The notes below the pieces were generated by a model. That model was not told the DNA's origin. It was given only the letters and a program-made list of their open reading frames with translations, and did not search any database. Source: Mycosarcoma maydis (lineage: Eukaryota; Basidiomycota; Ustilaginomycetes; Ustilaginales). Taken from it: 64,000 nt of DNA. The stretch is from positions 1,178,001 to 1,242,000 of the forward strand of contig NC_026482.1 of assembly GCF_000328475.2 (NCBI RefSeq), written 5' to 3'. Shown here piece by piece: positions 1 to 10,437 of this stretch (position 1 is its first letter; each line of letters starts with the position of its first letter). A program made the position numbers and the translations under genes.

Positions 1-2247
1 TTGGCTCGCATCATCATCAGCCGGCACTGTCTTGCTCAACCGACTCGCCGCTCGTTTCAGCCTTCCACCCCAGCCGCCTGCAGCCGCAGCCGCAGCTCCA
101 ACTCCAGCTCCAGCTGCAACGTCGCGCATCTCACCGAGATAAAGGTTCGAGACGTAAGGCGTGTTTTTCTCCTCGTCCTCTCCTCCGCGGTGGAAGCGAT
201 CCAGAGTAGAATCTTCGCGCGCCTCTTGACGGCCCAAATTGTACGCCGCCGCTTCTTTTCGCTTGCGGTAGGCGTAGATTCCACCGATGGCAGCCGCAAT
301 CGCAGCTGCTCCAAGGAGCGACCCCGCAATCGCGCCCGTATGCTTCGATCCGGTGGAAGGTTGGTTGTCTTGTGGCGCCTGTGAGGTAGGCTTGGCCTCG
401 GATAAAACCTTGGACAAAGTCGGGGCAGCGACCTGGCTAGGCTCTACCGAGGACGATGCCACAGCAGCTGTGGTGGGAGTAGAACTCGTCACAGCCGCAG
501 ACGAGGCAGCCGAGACAGGTGAAACAGGCGGAGCAGCGATATCAGCGGCGGCAGAAGCAATTGCCTGCCTAGCCTGAGCCACACCTGCAGGGGAAGCGGA
601 CCACGTCATTCCACCACCAGTCTGCATCGTACCCACATCCATATAGTGAAGCTGCGCATCAGCAGCACCTACACCGTTGGAGGAAAAGCTCTGACTAGCA
701 AACGCAGGACCATCGTTAGCCCGTCCGAAGCTGACCACCATCACCTCGTCCGTCATCACCGCCGAGTGATAAGCCACCGAGGGAGGCTTGGAGCTCTCAG
801 AAGTCCACGTAGCCGCATCCCACCTCGCCGGCGTCTGTCGAGGGTCCAAGATGAACACCTCGTCAATCGGATCGTTGTTGGTCTTGATTTGCCACGGATC
901 TTGCAGATACCCGCCGTGAACGATGATCTTACCGTCCGGACTGACAACTGCAGTGTGGCCCATACGACCCGATGGGATGAGACCCGTAGCGTTCCAATGC
1001 TCCCAGTTTCCAGAGCCAACGTCAAGCACCCAGAACTTGTCTAGACGTGCCATATTGCCGGATCCATCTTTGCCACCGAGGAAGACAACTTTTTCGCCAC
1101 ACGTGCCGTTGGCCGGTAGCACCACAGTGGCGTAGTCTGTCAAGGAGAAATCGCGCATTCGAGCGTCGATTGCGAGCGATTGGATGGTGGCGTACGTGGT
1201 ACCGGTCACATCGACGCCCACGTGGGCAGTCTCGATCGACTTGGAAAGGTTGTGCGACGCGAGCGAGGTGTGCAAGAACGTAGATTGACCCCACACATCT
1301 AGGCCGGCATAGGTGCCATTGGTAGAGGCGCACGTGGATGCATCATACGTTCCGCCCGAGACCAGAACGGAAGGAGTGGCATTCGAAGAAGTGAGAGTGA
1401 CCGCCTTGGCACCACGTCTGCGGCTAGGCGCAACGCCGTTGTCGGCATAGACCGGAGCCCATTTGCCAGCGGTGATGTTGCCAGCAGGAGCCGACCACAC
1501 GTAGGCGGGCGCGTCGTGCGCGCAATTCTCGGTGACTCCGCCAACGATCCAGAGCTTGTCAGACCCATCGACAGGGTCGGTCACGACGCTAGCTGCGGCA
1601 TACGCATGAGCGGGCAAGCCATTCGACGACAATCTCTGCCACGACTGAGCGCTCGAGTTGGAGACCATACTGGCAGCAGAGAGATCCGAAACATCGAGCG
1701 CATAGACGTCGTTTGTGATATCGCCCGAGATGCTCGTCTGACCGCCCACGACCAGAACCACATTGTGGCCGCGCACGTACGTCGCTGTCTGACCCCACCG
1801 CTTTGTGGGCGGTGCAGCAACGGTGATGTCCGCCTCAGTACCATTCGCGTGTTCAAAAACGATGGTTAAAGTACGTTGACCGCCATCTTGGGCGATCGTG
1901 GTGGAGGAATCGGCTGCTGCAACAGCGGGGAACACATCGTCTCTTCGCACACGAGACTTGCCAACGACGGTTTGCGATCCAAACCGTTGTCGTTGCTTTC
2001 CGTATGCGATTGTCGGTGATGAGGAACCACTTCGATCCAAATATCTTGGTTGAGTCGAAGCGCGTACGTCGCTCCATGATTCGTACTGAGCTCCTTTTTG
2101 TCCGTGACTGTGGCTGGGTTCAGAAACCTCGAGAGCTGCTCTTGATTCCACGCTCGTTGATCGTCGAGCGGCCGATACGCCTGACGGCAAGCCCGAGACG
2201 TACGGAACGAGGAGAACAAGGACCAAGAGCGAGCGCAGCATCCACAT
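1..2247 (-). CDS. Kelch beta-propeller protein with one C-terminal membrane anchor (partial, runs off the left edge)
   Basis: One uninterrupted minus-strand frame of 749 codons runs from an ATG at 2247 to the first base of the window, so the C-terminus is missing. The start opens with a signal-peptide-like segment (MWMLRSLLVLVLLVPYVSG). Residues ~120-520 carry five to six kelch-like strands with the typical GG pairs (VVLVVGG, KLWIVGG, VVFLGGKD, GKIIVHGG) and aromatic positions after them (FWVLDV, VFILD). A Ser/Thr/Ala-rich linker follows, then one hydrophobic segment at ~634-656 (GAIAGSLLGAAAIAAAIGGI) closed by basic YRKRK. This predicts a secreted or vacuolar-lumen propeller, a single membrane span and a Gly/Ala-rich cytoplasmic tail. 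Kelch propellers bind proteins or sugars; no galactose-oxidase catalytic motif was identified, so no enzyme activity is assigned. The frame stays open upstream to another ATG at 2517, but the signal peptide favours 2247. It is divergent from OCT1. Confidence 0.8.
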   Translation of the reverse strand, partial: MWMLRSLLVLVLLVPYVSGLPSGVSAARRSTSVESRAALEVSEPSHSHGQKGAQYESWSDVRASTQPRYLDRSGSSSPTIAYGKQRQRFGSQTVVGKSRVRRDDVFPAVAAADSSTTIAQDGGQRTLTIVFEHANGTEADITVAAPPTKRWGQTATYVRGHNVVLVVGGQTSISGDITNDVYALDVSDLSAASMVSNSSAQSWQRLSSNGLPAHAYAAASVVTDPVDGSDKLWIVGGVTENCAHDAPAYVWSAPAGNITAGKWAPVYADNGVAPSRRRGAKAVTLTSSNATPSVLVSGGTYDASTCASTNGTYAGLDVWGQSTFLHTSLASHNLSKSIETAHVGVDVTGTTYATIQSLAIDARMRDFSLTDYATVVLPANGTCGEKVVFLGGKDGSGNMARLDKFWVLDVGSGNWEHWNATGLIPSGRMGHTAVVSPDGKIIVHGGYLQDPWQIKTNNDPIDEVFILDPRQTPARWDAATWTSESSKPPSVAYHSAVMTDEVMVVSFGRANDGPAFASQSFSSNGVGAADAQLHYMDVGTMQTGGGMTWSASPAGVAQARQAIASAAADIAAPPVSPVSAASSAAVTSSTPTTAAVASSSVEPSQVAAPTLSKVLSEAKPTSQAPQDNQPSTGSKHTGAIAGSLLGAAAIAAAIGGIYAYRKRKEAAAYNLGRQEAREDSTLDRFHRGGEDEEKNTPYVSNLYLGEMRDVAAGAGVGAAAAAAGGWGGRLKRAASRLSKTVPADDDASQ

Positions 2248-3655
2248 GCCTCTTTCACGCGTCGTACCGGACCTTGTTGCACCCTTTCTCGTGCTGCTCT
2301 TTGGCCTTGTTGTAGAAGAAACGCACCACTGTCGATGCGCGACGTCACAAGCGTAGTTCTTATTTGTTGTTGTTGTTGATCTTGTTTGTGGTAAACAAAG
2401 AGTGACACGCGAGGAAGACGCCAGCGTCTCCTCGACATGGTACTCTTGCTCTTGCTGTGTGCAAAATGAGGAGCGGTCTCGGGCTGTGCGCATTGGCTGT
2501 TGCGTTTGACCTGCCATCGCATCGTCCAAGTTGGTAAATAGGATGGGTATTGTGAACAAAAGAAGATCGTCTCTGTATCGAGACGAGGTGTGCAAAGCAG
2601 CAGAAGGAAAAGAGGAAATGAGAAAAAACAACACGAAGGTCTCGACGACGTTCTTAGCTCGTCCAGACGATCTTGGAAGTCGAGGTTCGCGTTTAAGGAG
2701 AGCAAGGGCTTGAAAATAACCCGTAAGAGCGCAGCTCTTTGGAAAGAAACAGAACGAGAGGATGCGAAAAAGATGATGGAGGTAAGATGGAAAGCACAAC
2801 ATGGTATCGACGAGCATTCAACATCTCTCAGGTCGCCCATCTCAATCGAAAGGCTCGGAAAGGCAACGAACGTGTTCAGCCTCGCATCTACACACAAAAC
2901 GCAACGAGATCAGGAACATATACCGACGCGACCTTCCATGCAAGCCACCAAACCAGCGGCCATCGTCAAATGCTAGTGTGAATGTTTACTAGGGCAGGAA
3001 GTGTTCTATTGGATGTTGAATAGCTGGCGTGCCAAACACACAGTGGTGGGTTTGCGAGGAGCGTTGTGCAAGCTTCCATCTAACTTTAACTTGGTGGATT
3101 TGCGCAGAGTTGGGCAGCTTGGCAGAGGTTGGCGTTTTTTGACATGTCACACGGGTTGGCGTGTTGTGCCAAAAGATGCTCTGCTCTCTTGTTCTGCTTG
3201 CAACTTCGCCTCGTCATCGATGCAGGAACCTCCCTCACAGAGCAGCTGAGAGCGCGTTCAGTTTCAGCCCGCGCTGGTCCACTTGGTCGCTGCTCATATG
3301 GTGTTCAGCGACATGCACGATTGTGACTAGCGCAGCTGTGTGCTGTAGAGCCACTGCAAATGAGATCGGCGTTGATCGGGCAAATGAGCAAAGTCAAGTG
3401 TAACCTGATCGAGATTCGGGTGAATTGTCGGCAAACTTCGATTCCGGGTTCCGATTCAGCGGGAATTCACGGCGAATAGTCACGAGTGGCTGCTGAGCCA
3501 AGAAGAAACTGTGTGCTGATTTGTGTCACTCTTGACAATCAGCCAGTGGCTACCTCACTTCCACGATTTTGTTGCGAACCTCGTTTCTATTCGCATCATC
3601 TGTGGCATACAACATCGCCGCCGCTGAAGCTGGGAATTGCTGCATCTCGGCCAAC
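2248..3655. other. Divergent intergenic region between the kelch gene and OCT1
   Basis: This 1.4 kb stretch must hold both promoters. Several short open frames exist on both strands, but none has a recognisable domain or a plausible splice partner. Near 3430-3485 there are degenerate copies of the window's CACG-A/T heptamer family (aattcacggcgaatagtcacgag). No other structure was seen. Confidence 0.55.
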
Positions 3656-6325
3656 ATGGCGTCCACGTCGAAGAACGCACAGCGCGCTGCTGCTTCGGTA
3701 GCTCACTCATATCACGTTTGTCTAGCACGGCGTATGTCGCGGCTGCCGACACTGCTCTCCAACATCAGCGCACCAGCTGCCTCGAAGGCATTGGATCGAT
3801 ATGAAAGCAAACGCATTCATAGTAGATCCTTCAGCTCATCTCTAGCGGCGCAAAGAGTCCAGCGACCCACATCTGCTGGTCCAATACTCACCAATCCCAT
3901 CTCGGACCACGAAAAGGACAACGACGAACTGCGCTCCCTGTTCGACGCACCACCAACTTCCTCTTCCGCGAACCATCTTAGATCATCTGGCCCCTCAACA
4001 GGACTGTTCGAGATCCCTTCACTCACATCGCCACAAAATTTTCTCGTCCTAGCGCAGCAGACGCTTGCGCGTGCCCAGCTGCTCGTAGACCGGATCGACC
4101 GGGCTGGTTCCGCGGACGCCAGCACAGCTCAAGGCATCAAGGAGCTCAAAGAAGTGGTTCGAAACCTCGATAGGCTTAGCGACCTTCTCTGCGGAGTCAT
4201 TGATATGGCCGAACTGGTGCGCAATGCTCATCCTGACCCGGAGTGGGCCGAAGCAGCCAATGCGGCATACGAATATCTGTGCGGCTACATGAACGTTCTC
4301 AACACACACACTGGGCTGTACAGTGTACTCAAGAACATTCTCTCTATTAAAGAGGTAGCAGAGACGCTATCAAAGGAAGCCACGGCTGTAGCACAGGTGT
4401 TTTTACGCGACTTTGAAAAGTCGGGCATCCATCTACCACCAGCTGAGCGCGAACGATTCGTGCAGCTCTCGGACGAAATTTTGGTTCTCGGTCGCGGATT
4501 CTTGCAAGACATCGCTGGGAATGATGCTTCAGACGACTTTGCTCGCATAGCAAGTGCACAAGCGGATGCGGACAAATCAGACATGGTTGGGCTGCCAACG
4601 CATTGGTTGGAAGACGTCAATCCGACGATACTGAAAGCGGTGCGAGCGAGCGCGATTACTGACACCGATGGCTTGCTCACCTTTTCCGCCGCCGACCAAC
4701 CATGGGTATTTCAAACACTACTCAAGTACGCGCCGGATGAACGTGCTCGGAAGGTCGCCTTCCGCGCTGCGAACTACGGCAGCCAGGCTCAGGTGCAACG
4801 TCTGGAACGGCTGCTGAAAGCGCGTGCTGAACTTGCCACTCTCACGGGCGCCAGTTCGTACGCTGAAATGGCTTTGGGAGACAAAATGGCCAAAGAGCCG
4901 CAGAACGTCGAAGAATTTCTGCGTGCGCTAACGAAACATCATCGTCCGCGAGCCTCGCACGACCTCGACAAGCTTCGGCGACTCAAACACAATGCCACCG
5001 TCTCAGAGCCTGCCCAAAACACACGGCAATCGACGTTCAACACAAATTCGACGCTGCCCGAGTTCGCACCGTGGGATAGGGATATGTACACCGAACAACA
5101 TTTTCGTTCGGCATCGCTCAGCAACGTTCAGCCTCTCTCGCCGTATTTGAGTGTCGGATCCGTGTTCGCCGGGCTTTCTCGGTTGTTTTCTGCATTGTAC
5201 GGCATACGCTTCCGAGCCAGTATGGTGGCTCCCGGCGAAGTTTGGAGCGAAGGAGCAGGTGATGTGATGAAGGTCGAGGTGCTGGATGAATCCGAAGGTG
5301 CGCGTGGCACCAGTGGCTCTGCTGAGGGCTTGATCGGGACCATCTACGCGGATCTTTGGAGTCGAGAGGGGAAGCCTGGCGGAGCAGCGCACTACACTGT
5401 TCGTTGCTCCAGGAGGGTGGACAAGGACGATGAAGCAGGAGATTTTACTTATGGACGAGCCGAGGATGGGCGGGTGGTGAGACCTCAAGATCTGGGAGGG
5501 GAAGGGTGTGGGAACCCACTACAAGCGCCAACGTTCGAACAGCGCGAGCGTCCTGGAAGGTACCAGTTACCTGTCGTAGTCTTGATGTGCGACTTTGCTC
5601 GTCCGGGAAACGCGAATCAAGGGCCGTGTCTGCTGGGTTGGCATGAGGTCGAAACGTTGTTTCACGAAATGGGCCATGCGATCCATTCGATGATTGGACG
5701 AACTTCGTACCACAACGTATCTGGTACACGCTGCGCGACCGACTTTGTCGAACTACCGTCGATCCTGATGGAACATTTTGTCTCTTCTCCTCAAGTGGTT
5801 CACCTGCTCGCACGCCATCATTCTACCGGGGCAAGTTTACCGTTCGAACACCTCTCATCGCATCTCGCCGCAAGTAAATCACTGGAAGGCTTGGATACAT
5901 ACCACCAGATCCTGCTCGCGCGTCTGGACCAGCTCTACCACTCACAGCTAGCTGCGTCTCCCTCGTTCTCGTCTACCACGACCTACTCGGATCTGGATCG
6001 TCAAATGCATCTCCCGGGAGCTCCCAACCTGTCGTATACAGAAGGCGCTCATCCACAAGTACGCTTCGGCCACCTGTTCGGTTACGGCAGCACGTACTAC
6101 TCGTACCTGTTGGATCGGGTGATCGCGAGCAAAGTGTGGAACCATCTTTTCGCCAATAACCCACTCGACAGGTACGCTGGCCAAGTATTCAAGAACCAAT
6201 GCTTAAAGTACGGCGGTGGCAAAGACCCCTGGCACATCCTCGCCGACGTGCTCAACGAAGACTCTGTCAGGCAAGGCGATTCTCGCGCCATGCAACAGGT
6301 CGGAAAGTGGGGCATCGAGTGCTAA
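3656..6325 (+). CDS. OCT1: Mitochondrial intermediate peptidase (M3 metallopeptidase)
   Basis: A single 889-codon frame encodes a thimet-oligopeptidase-family zinc protease. In this family OCT1/MIP works in the mitochondrial matrix, removing an octapeptide from precursors already cut by the main processing peptidase. The catalytic signature FHEMGHAIHSM is present, with zinc ligands H670 and H674 and catalytic E671. The third-ligand region (TDFVELPSILMEH) follows about 25 residues later, and the C-terminal FGHLFGYGSTYYSYL block fits MIP. The first ~100 residues are Arg/Ser/Ala-rich with few acidic residues, as in a matrix targeting sequence. The chosen ATG at 3656 is the first in frame and has a good context (AACATGG); an in-frame ATG at 3734 (MSRLPTLLS) is an alternative. 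It converges on NEO1 with 146 bp between stop codons. Confidence 0.92.
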   Translation: MASTSKNAQRAAASVAHSYHVCLARRMSRLPTLLSNISAPAASKALDRYESKRIHSRSFSSSLAAQRVQRPTSAGPILTNPISDHEKDNDELRSLFDAPPTSSSANHLRSSGPSTGLFEIPSLTSPQNFLVLAQQTLARAQLLVDRIDRAGSADASTAQGIKELKEVVRNLDRLSDLLCGVIDMAELVRNAHPDPEWAEAANAAYEYLCGYMNVLNTHTGLYSVLKNILSIKEVAETLSKEATAVAQVFLRDFEKSGIHLPPAERERFVQLSDEILVLGRGFLQDIAGNDASDDFARIASAQADADKSDMVGLPTHWLEDVNPTILKAVRASAITDTDGLLTFSAADQPWVFQTLLKYAPDERARKVAFRAANYGSQAQVQRLERLLKARAELATLTGASSYAEMALGDKMAKEPQNVEEFLRALTKHHRPRASHDLDKLRRLKHNATVSEPAQNTRQSTFNTNSTLPEFAPWDRDMYTEQHFRSASLSNVQPLSPYLSVGSVFAGLSRLFSALYGIRFRASMVAPGEVWSEGAGDVMKVEVLDESEGARGTSGSAEGLIGTIYADLWSREGKPGGAAHYTVRCSRRVDKDDEAGDFTYGRAEDGRVVRPQDLGGEGCGNPLQAPTFEQRERPGRYQLPVVVLMCDFARPGNANQGPCLLGWHEVETLFHEMGHAIHSMIGRTSYHNVSGTRCATDFVELPSILMEHFVSSPQVVHLLARHHSTGASLPFEHLSSHLAASKSLEGLDTYHQILLARLDQLYHSQLAASPSFSSTTTYSDLDRQMHLPGAPNLSYTEGAHPQVRFGHLFGYGSTYYSYLLDRVIASKVWNHLFANNPLDRYAGQVFKNQCLKYGGGKDPWHILADVLNEDSVRQGDSRAMQQVGKWGIEC

Positions 6326-6399
6326 TCCCTCGCCTTGCCCATCCCCTCTTCATAGATACATAGACAAACTTCACTTTCAATCACACACGACATGCCATG

Positions 6400-6424
6400 C
6401 ACACATTCGTGATTCACGATTCTT
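6400..6424. repeat. Heptamer-family copies between OCT1 and NEO1
   Basis: The short convergent spacer contains attcgtgattcacgattc, a head-to-head pair of the CGTGA unit followed by a further copy. It shows that the family is also present in a tail-to-tail gap, not only in divergent promoters. Confidence 0.7.
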
Positions 6425-6471
6425 CTCGCGCTTGTGAGCTCTACGTCCATGTTATTCCTCGCATTCACCCA

Positions 6472-9400
6472 TCACGCCATGGCCAACTTACTATAACTCG
6501 GAGGCGCCAACCTCAATCTAACCTCCCTCCAGATGTACAAGGGCAGACTACTAACCGCAACAATGACCGCGGTCTTCCAAACGAACCTGCCGGACAGTAC
6601 AAAGCCGAGATCGAAGAATTCGGGTAAAAACACGATCGAGACGCAGTAGAAAAACAAGGTGACGATCTCAGAGAGCAGCATGTAAACATGCCACGTAGTG
6701 ATCTCCAAGGCGACCATGATCAGTTCGTTGACCACCAACGCCGTGAAGGAAATCGAGACAATGTTGAGAAACTCGTTCTCAAACAGCAGCAGCGAAAGAA
6801 TCATGATAGCTCCACCTTGGTAAGTCGAGATCATGAGCCAAGTGGTGAACGTCTTGGCTGAGAGAGAACGACCTTTGGTGAGATCCTTGTACAGTTCTGG
6901 GTAAAGCAAAGCCAGGTCTTCCGAGACATCGCGATCCAGGACGAGCGAAAAGACAGGCGCCATGGTGTAGACGGTTGCGTAGCCGACCATGAGCCATCCT
7001 TGGTAGAGCGCGATGGGGGCGAAGTAGAAGATCGACGAGAACACGGCTTGGATGATCGAGATGATGAGTCCGCGGTGGATGACGAACTGTGCAAGCTTAG
7101 CAGAGCGCTTGTACGAGTTGCGTCCGTGCCAGACGAGTAGCTTGGTCAAGTGGCTGAACTGAGTGATGGAGAAGTCGGCGGCGAGCGACGCTTGCTTGCC
7201 TTCTTTGCCCACAATGCCTAGCCCGACGTCGGCGGCTTGAATCATTGACACATCGTTACCACCATCACCGATGCAGCAGACTCGCTTGCGCGTGTGCGTC
7301 CGGATCAGTCGTGCTACATCTGCCTTTTGCGTAGGCGAGCATCGGCACGCCACCACTGCTGAGAGCTGTGTGGCTAGTTCAATGAACTCATCTTTGAACG
7401 AGTCCAAGCAGACTTGCAGAGATTCGCCATCGATCACCAAACAGCAGTCCAGCTTGGAGCGCACAAACTCGAGCATATTGCGCACCGCATCCGGCGTACG
7501 CAGCTTGGCCACCTGATGTACGTACTGATTGCGAGCCACCAGCTTGGAAGAGATGGCAATGCACGTCGCCGTTTCGATCTTGTCGCCTGTCAACATCCAT
7601 ACTTTGATACCGGCGTTGCGCAGTAGCTCGAGCGTCATCTTGACGTCTTCCTGGAGCTTGTCTTCGACACCCGTGAGACCAAGCAGCTCGAGGTTGTTTT
7701 CGAGATGCTCTTCAATGGCTCGAGCCATGGCTTGGTTGCGGTCCTCGACTTGAACTCGTGCGGCCTTGTATGCGCGCTCAAAAACGAGCCAGTTGTCCTG
7801 TGTTAGCTTCCTGCGCCCCACTACGAGCGTGCGCAGCCCTTCTCGTGCCATATTGCCGCACTCTTCATCGAGCCAGTCGTTCTGCGCTACGATCTTGGCC
7901 ATGACTACATCAGCACCTTTCTGGTAGAATGTGATTTCGCCTGTGCTTTGTTCGCGGATAACGATTCCCATGCGCTTCGACTCGGATGTGAAAGGGAACA
8001 CTTCGAGAATGTCGAAATGCAGCGCAGAGCCGTCGGAAGCGCGAAGCGACATGGAGGTACGATCACGAGCGACGAGACAGAGTCCAACCGATTCTGTCCA
8101 ACGAACAATGGCGACCTCGTCGGGAGAAGAGGCCTGGTATGTGATCGAACCGTCGAGTTCAACGACCGGTGTCACGTTGTGGCAGAGTGCGAGCGCCAGA
8201 ACAACGTCTTTGACACGCGAGCTCATGTCGCGGCGACCACGCCCTGCGAGCATGGCCCCGGCTGTCGTGAGCGAGATTGGCTGCTGACCACCGTTCGGGC
8301 CACCGGGTGTCGTCTTGGTGGGGCTCATCGGCTGAGTGTTGCTGCCGTGCTGTTGTTGCTGCAATGCGGTGGCAAGCTGCGATACAACTTCGTCCATACT
8401 GTCCTGGCCGTAGCTCATAGTTCCCATGTGCAGCTTACGAAGTTCCATCTCGTTTTGCGTCAGTGTTCCGGTTTTGTCGGACAGGAGATACTCGATACGG
8501 CCGAGCTCTTCAGGGAGTGTCGAGGTGCGGACAATCGTGCCTGGAATCTCGTTGTCGTGCATAATCTGACGTGCGTAGACAGTCTTGCCCATATCGAGAT
8601 TGACACGAAGACTGATGGGGATAATGGATGAAAAAAGGATGAGGAAGCGAAAAATGTAGACCCACCACTCGCCCTTGAAGCCGTTGAGAGCGACCAAAGC
8701 CACCGATAGTGCAAACGTGACACCGCACAAAATCTTGGAGAGTCGATTGATCTCGAGATCCAACAAACCGACCTTCGTGCCAGGGTACGAGGTGTTCATG
8801 ACAGCTCTGGTCTCTCGTCCCGTGTAGACGACCATGCCCACGGCAGTGCCTGCAGCGAGGACCGTATTGGCCCACAGTATGTTCTCGGCGGTCAAAGGAG
8901 CAACCTGAGCTTGCTGGCTCATGGCGATGATTGTGTGTGGGCGTTGTGAGTCTGTTGACGTGCGATTATGATCGGACGCGTTCGAAGGCGCTCCGAGTAG
9001 ATCGCCCACCGTGGGACCAGATCGAGGCAATGTAGCTGGCGGAGTGACCAAGCCATCTTCGGGTGGAGGATGCAAAGTCATATTGCCGAGAAAAGAGTGA
9101 ATGTCTTTAATAGGTGGGCCTGCGAACACAGCTGCTCGATGTCCAAGGCCGGCCAGTTTATCTGTCGGCATGTGTTGGGTGAGCTCGACAGCTATACGAA
9201 GCTTCCAATCGGTTTCTCCGTCCAATTGGTCCGTGCGAATAAAGCAACTTCCGTTTGAGCCATCAGCGCTGGTATCGTCAGCGTTGTCAGATGCAGATGA
9301 GACGCCTGGCTTGACTGCCTTTGCAGCTGTCGCCATGGAGCTGTGCTGCATGTCATCATTGTCATCATCTTCACCGAGGACAAACTGTGTGTTGTCGTCC

Positions 9401-10437
9401 GCGGGTGTTGGCGCGGTGAAGCCATCTCCTGTCTCGATGGTCGCATCGTTGGAGAAGGTCTGAAGCAGGACCATGTCGGCGGGCACGCGCTGGTTCTTGT
9501 CGAGCACCACGAGGTCGCCCACCCTGATTTTGCTGCTCGGAACCTGAACGACTCTAGATTGACCGAGATCACTACCAAGCGATAAAGGCTTGTTAGGACT
9601 GGCCTTTCTCGCAAGACGCGCCTGCGCCTTGGCGATGGCTGAGTCGTTAGGTACAAGAAGCTTGTAGGGGGCACTGTTGCTTTCGAGATCTCTCTTATAT
9701 CTGGCCCAGTCGTCGATGGCCTCCTTGCCAATGGTGATACAGAGGACAAATGCGAGAGGAGCCACATAGGTGGCGATGAAGCCGATTTTGAGAGCGGGTA
9801 TAAACTGGCTCAAAGCGACCAGAAGAAAGTAGAGGTTGAAGAAGAACTTGAACTGCTCGTACAGAACCTTTGGAAGGAATGTGATGACGTTGTATTTTTG
9901 GTTGCGAACCACATTGGCGGGGTACTTGGAACGGATGCGATCTGAGTCGCCCAGGCTGATGGTTCTGCTAAGGTCTCGCAGGGTACGCTCCCTTGGAGCA
10001 AAGAGAGAGGCAATCAAACCGGCTCTACGCGAGCCCAGCTGCACAACTGTGGTAGAGGGTGGAGGAAGGCCTTCGGAATCGCCATGAGTACCGTACTGTC
10101 TACGGTGATCTTCGGATTGTCGGGGTGTCAAGCCGGACCGCTTGGAGCGAGCGGAGTGTGATGCAGTTTCATCATCGCTGTCCTGAAGCAGACCTTGTTG
10201 CTCGTCTGAGTCTCGGGCGTTGTTCTGTCCAAAGCGGCTAAATCGAGAGCGCGTATTGCGTGAGCGAAATGCAGCGAAGCCGGTCTCGACCTGTGAATGG
10301 TAGGAGGGCGCGGGCGAGTTGCGCCCAGTCGACATTGTGGCGTTGGTATGGAGGGATTGAAGAGGATATGCACCTTGGAGCTCTGTGCTCTCGTTTTCAG
10401 AGGAGCGAGAGGGCCGACCGGTGATTCTGGACGACAT
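6472..10437 (-). CDS. NEO1: P4-type ATPase (phospholipid flippase), Neo1/ATP9 class
   Basis: An intron-free 1321-residue P-type ATPase. The phosphorylation loop [11 protein letters not shown] has its catalytic aspartate at D654, TGD ([10 protein letters not shown]) and [13 protein letters not shown] form the hinge and Mg site, and [12 protein letters not shown] replaces the TGES of cation pumps, as in phospholipid flippases. [12 protein letters not shown] in TM4 and the surrounding block resemble Neo1 rather than the Cdc50-dependent Drs2/Dnf class. Neo1 acts in Golgi and endosome membranes, moving aminophospholipids to the cytosolic leaflet and supporting retrograde traffic. The protein is longer than yeast Neo1 because of a ~150-residue polar N-terminus, an acidic Ser/Ala-rich insert in the actuator domain just before DQLDGETD, and a further disordered insert near [12 protein letters not shown]. 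The ATG at 10437 is the first in frame. Confidence 0.93.
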   Translation of the reverse strand: MSSRITGRPSRSSENESTELQGAYPLQSLHTNATMSTGRNSPAPSYHSQVETGFAAFRSRNTRSRFSRFGQNNARDSDEQQGLLQDSDDETASHSARSKRSGLTPRQSEDHRRQYGTHGDSEGLPPPSTTVVQLGSRRAGLIASLFAPRERTLRDLSRTISLGDSDRIRSKYPANVVRNQKYNVITFLPKVLYEQFKFFFNLYFLLVALSQFIPALKIGFIATYVAPLAFVLCITIGKEAIDDWARYKRDLESNSAPYKLLVPNDSAIAKAQARLARKASPNKPLSLGSDLGQSRVVQVPSSKIRVGDLVVLDKNQRVPADMVLLQTFSNDATIETGDGFTAPTPADDNTQFVLGEDDDNDDMQHSSMATAAKAVKPGVSSASDNADDTSADGSNGSCFIRTDQLDGETDWKLRIAVELTQHMPTDKLAGLGHRAAVFAGPPIKDIHSFLGNMTLHPPPEDGLVTPPATLPRSGPTVGDLLGAPSNASDHNRTSTDSQRPHTIIAMSQQAQVAPLTAENILWANTVLAAGTAVGMVVYTGRETRAVMNTSYPGTKVGLLDLEINRLSKILCGVTFALSVALVALNGFKGEWWVYIFRFLILFSSIIPISLRVNLDMGKTVYARQIMHDNEIPGTIVRTSTLPEELGRIEYLLSDKTGTLTQNEMELRKLHMGTMSYGQDSMDEVVSQLATALQQQQHGSNTQPMSPTKTTPGGPNGGQQPISLTTAGAMLAGRGRRDMSSRVKDVVLALALCHNVTPVVELDGSITYQASSPDEVAIVRWTESVGLCLVARDRTSMSLRASDGSALHFDILEVFPFTSESKRMGIVIREQSTGEITFYQKGADVVMAKIVAQNDWLDEECGNMAREGLRTLVVGRRKLTQDNWLVFERAYKAARVQVEDRNQAMARAIEEHLENNLELLGLTGVEDKLQEDVKMTLELLRNAGIKVWMLTGDKIETATCIAISSKLVARNQYVHQVAKLRTPDAVRNMLEFVRSKLDCCLVIDGESLQVCLDSFKDEFIELATQLSAVVACRCSPTQKADVARLIRTHTRKRVCCIGDGGNDVSMIQAADVGLGIVGKEGKQASLAADFSITQFSHLTKLLVWHGRNSYKRSAKLAQFVIHRGLIISIIQAVFSSIFYFAPIALYQGWLMVGYATVYTMAPVFSLVLDRDVSEDLALLYPELYKDLTKGRSLSAKTFTTWLMISTYQGGAIMILSLLLFENEFLNIVSISFTALVVNELIMVALEITTWHVYMLLSEIVTLFFYCVSIVFLPEFFDLGFVLSGRFVWKTAVIVAVSSLPLYIWREVRLRLAPPSYSKLAMA

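Noticed and set aside
1866..2897. 343-codon minus-strand frame overlapping the kelch gene start
   Set aside because: It lies in another frame, lacks any domain and ends where the kelch frame continues for more than 600 further codons.
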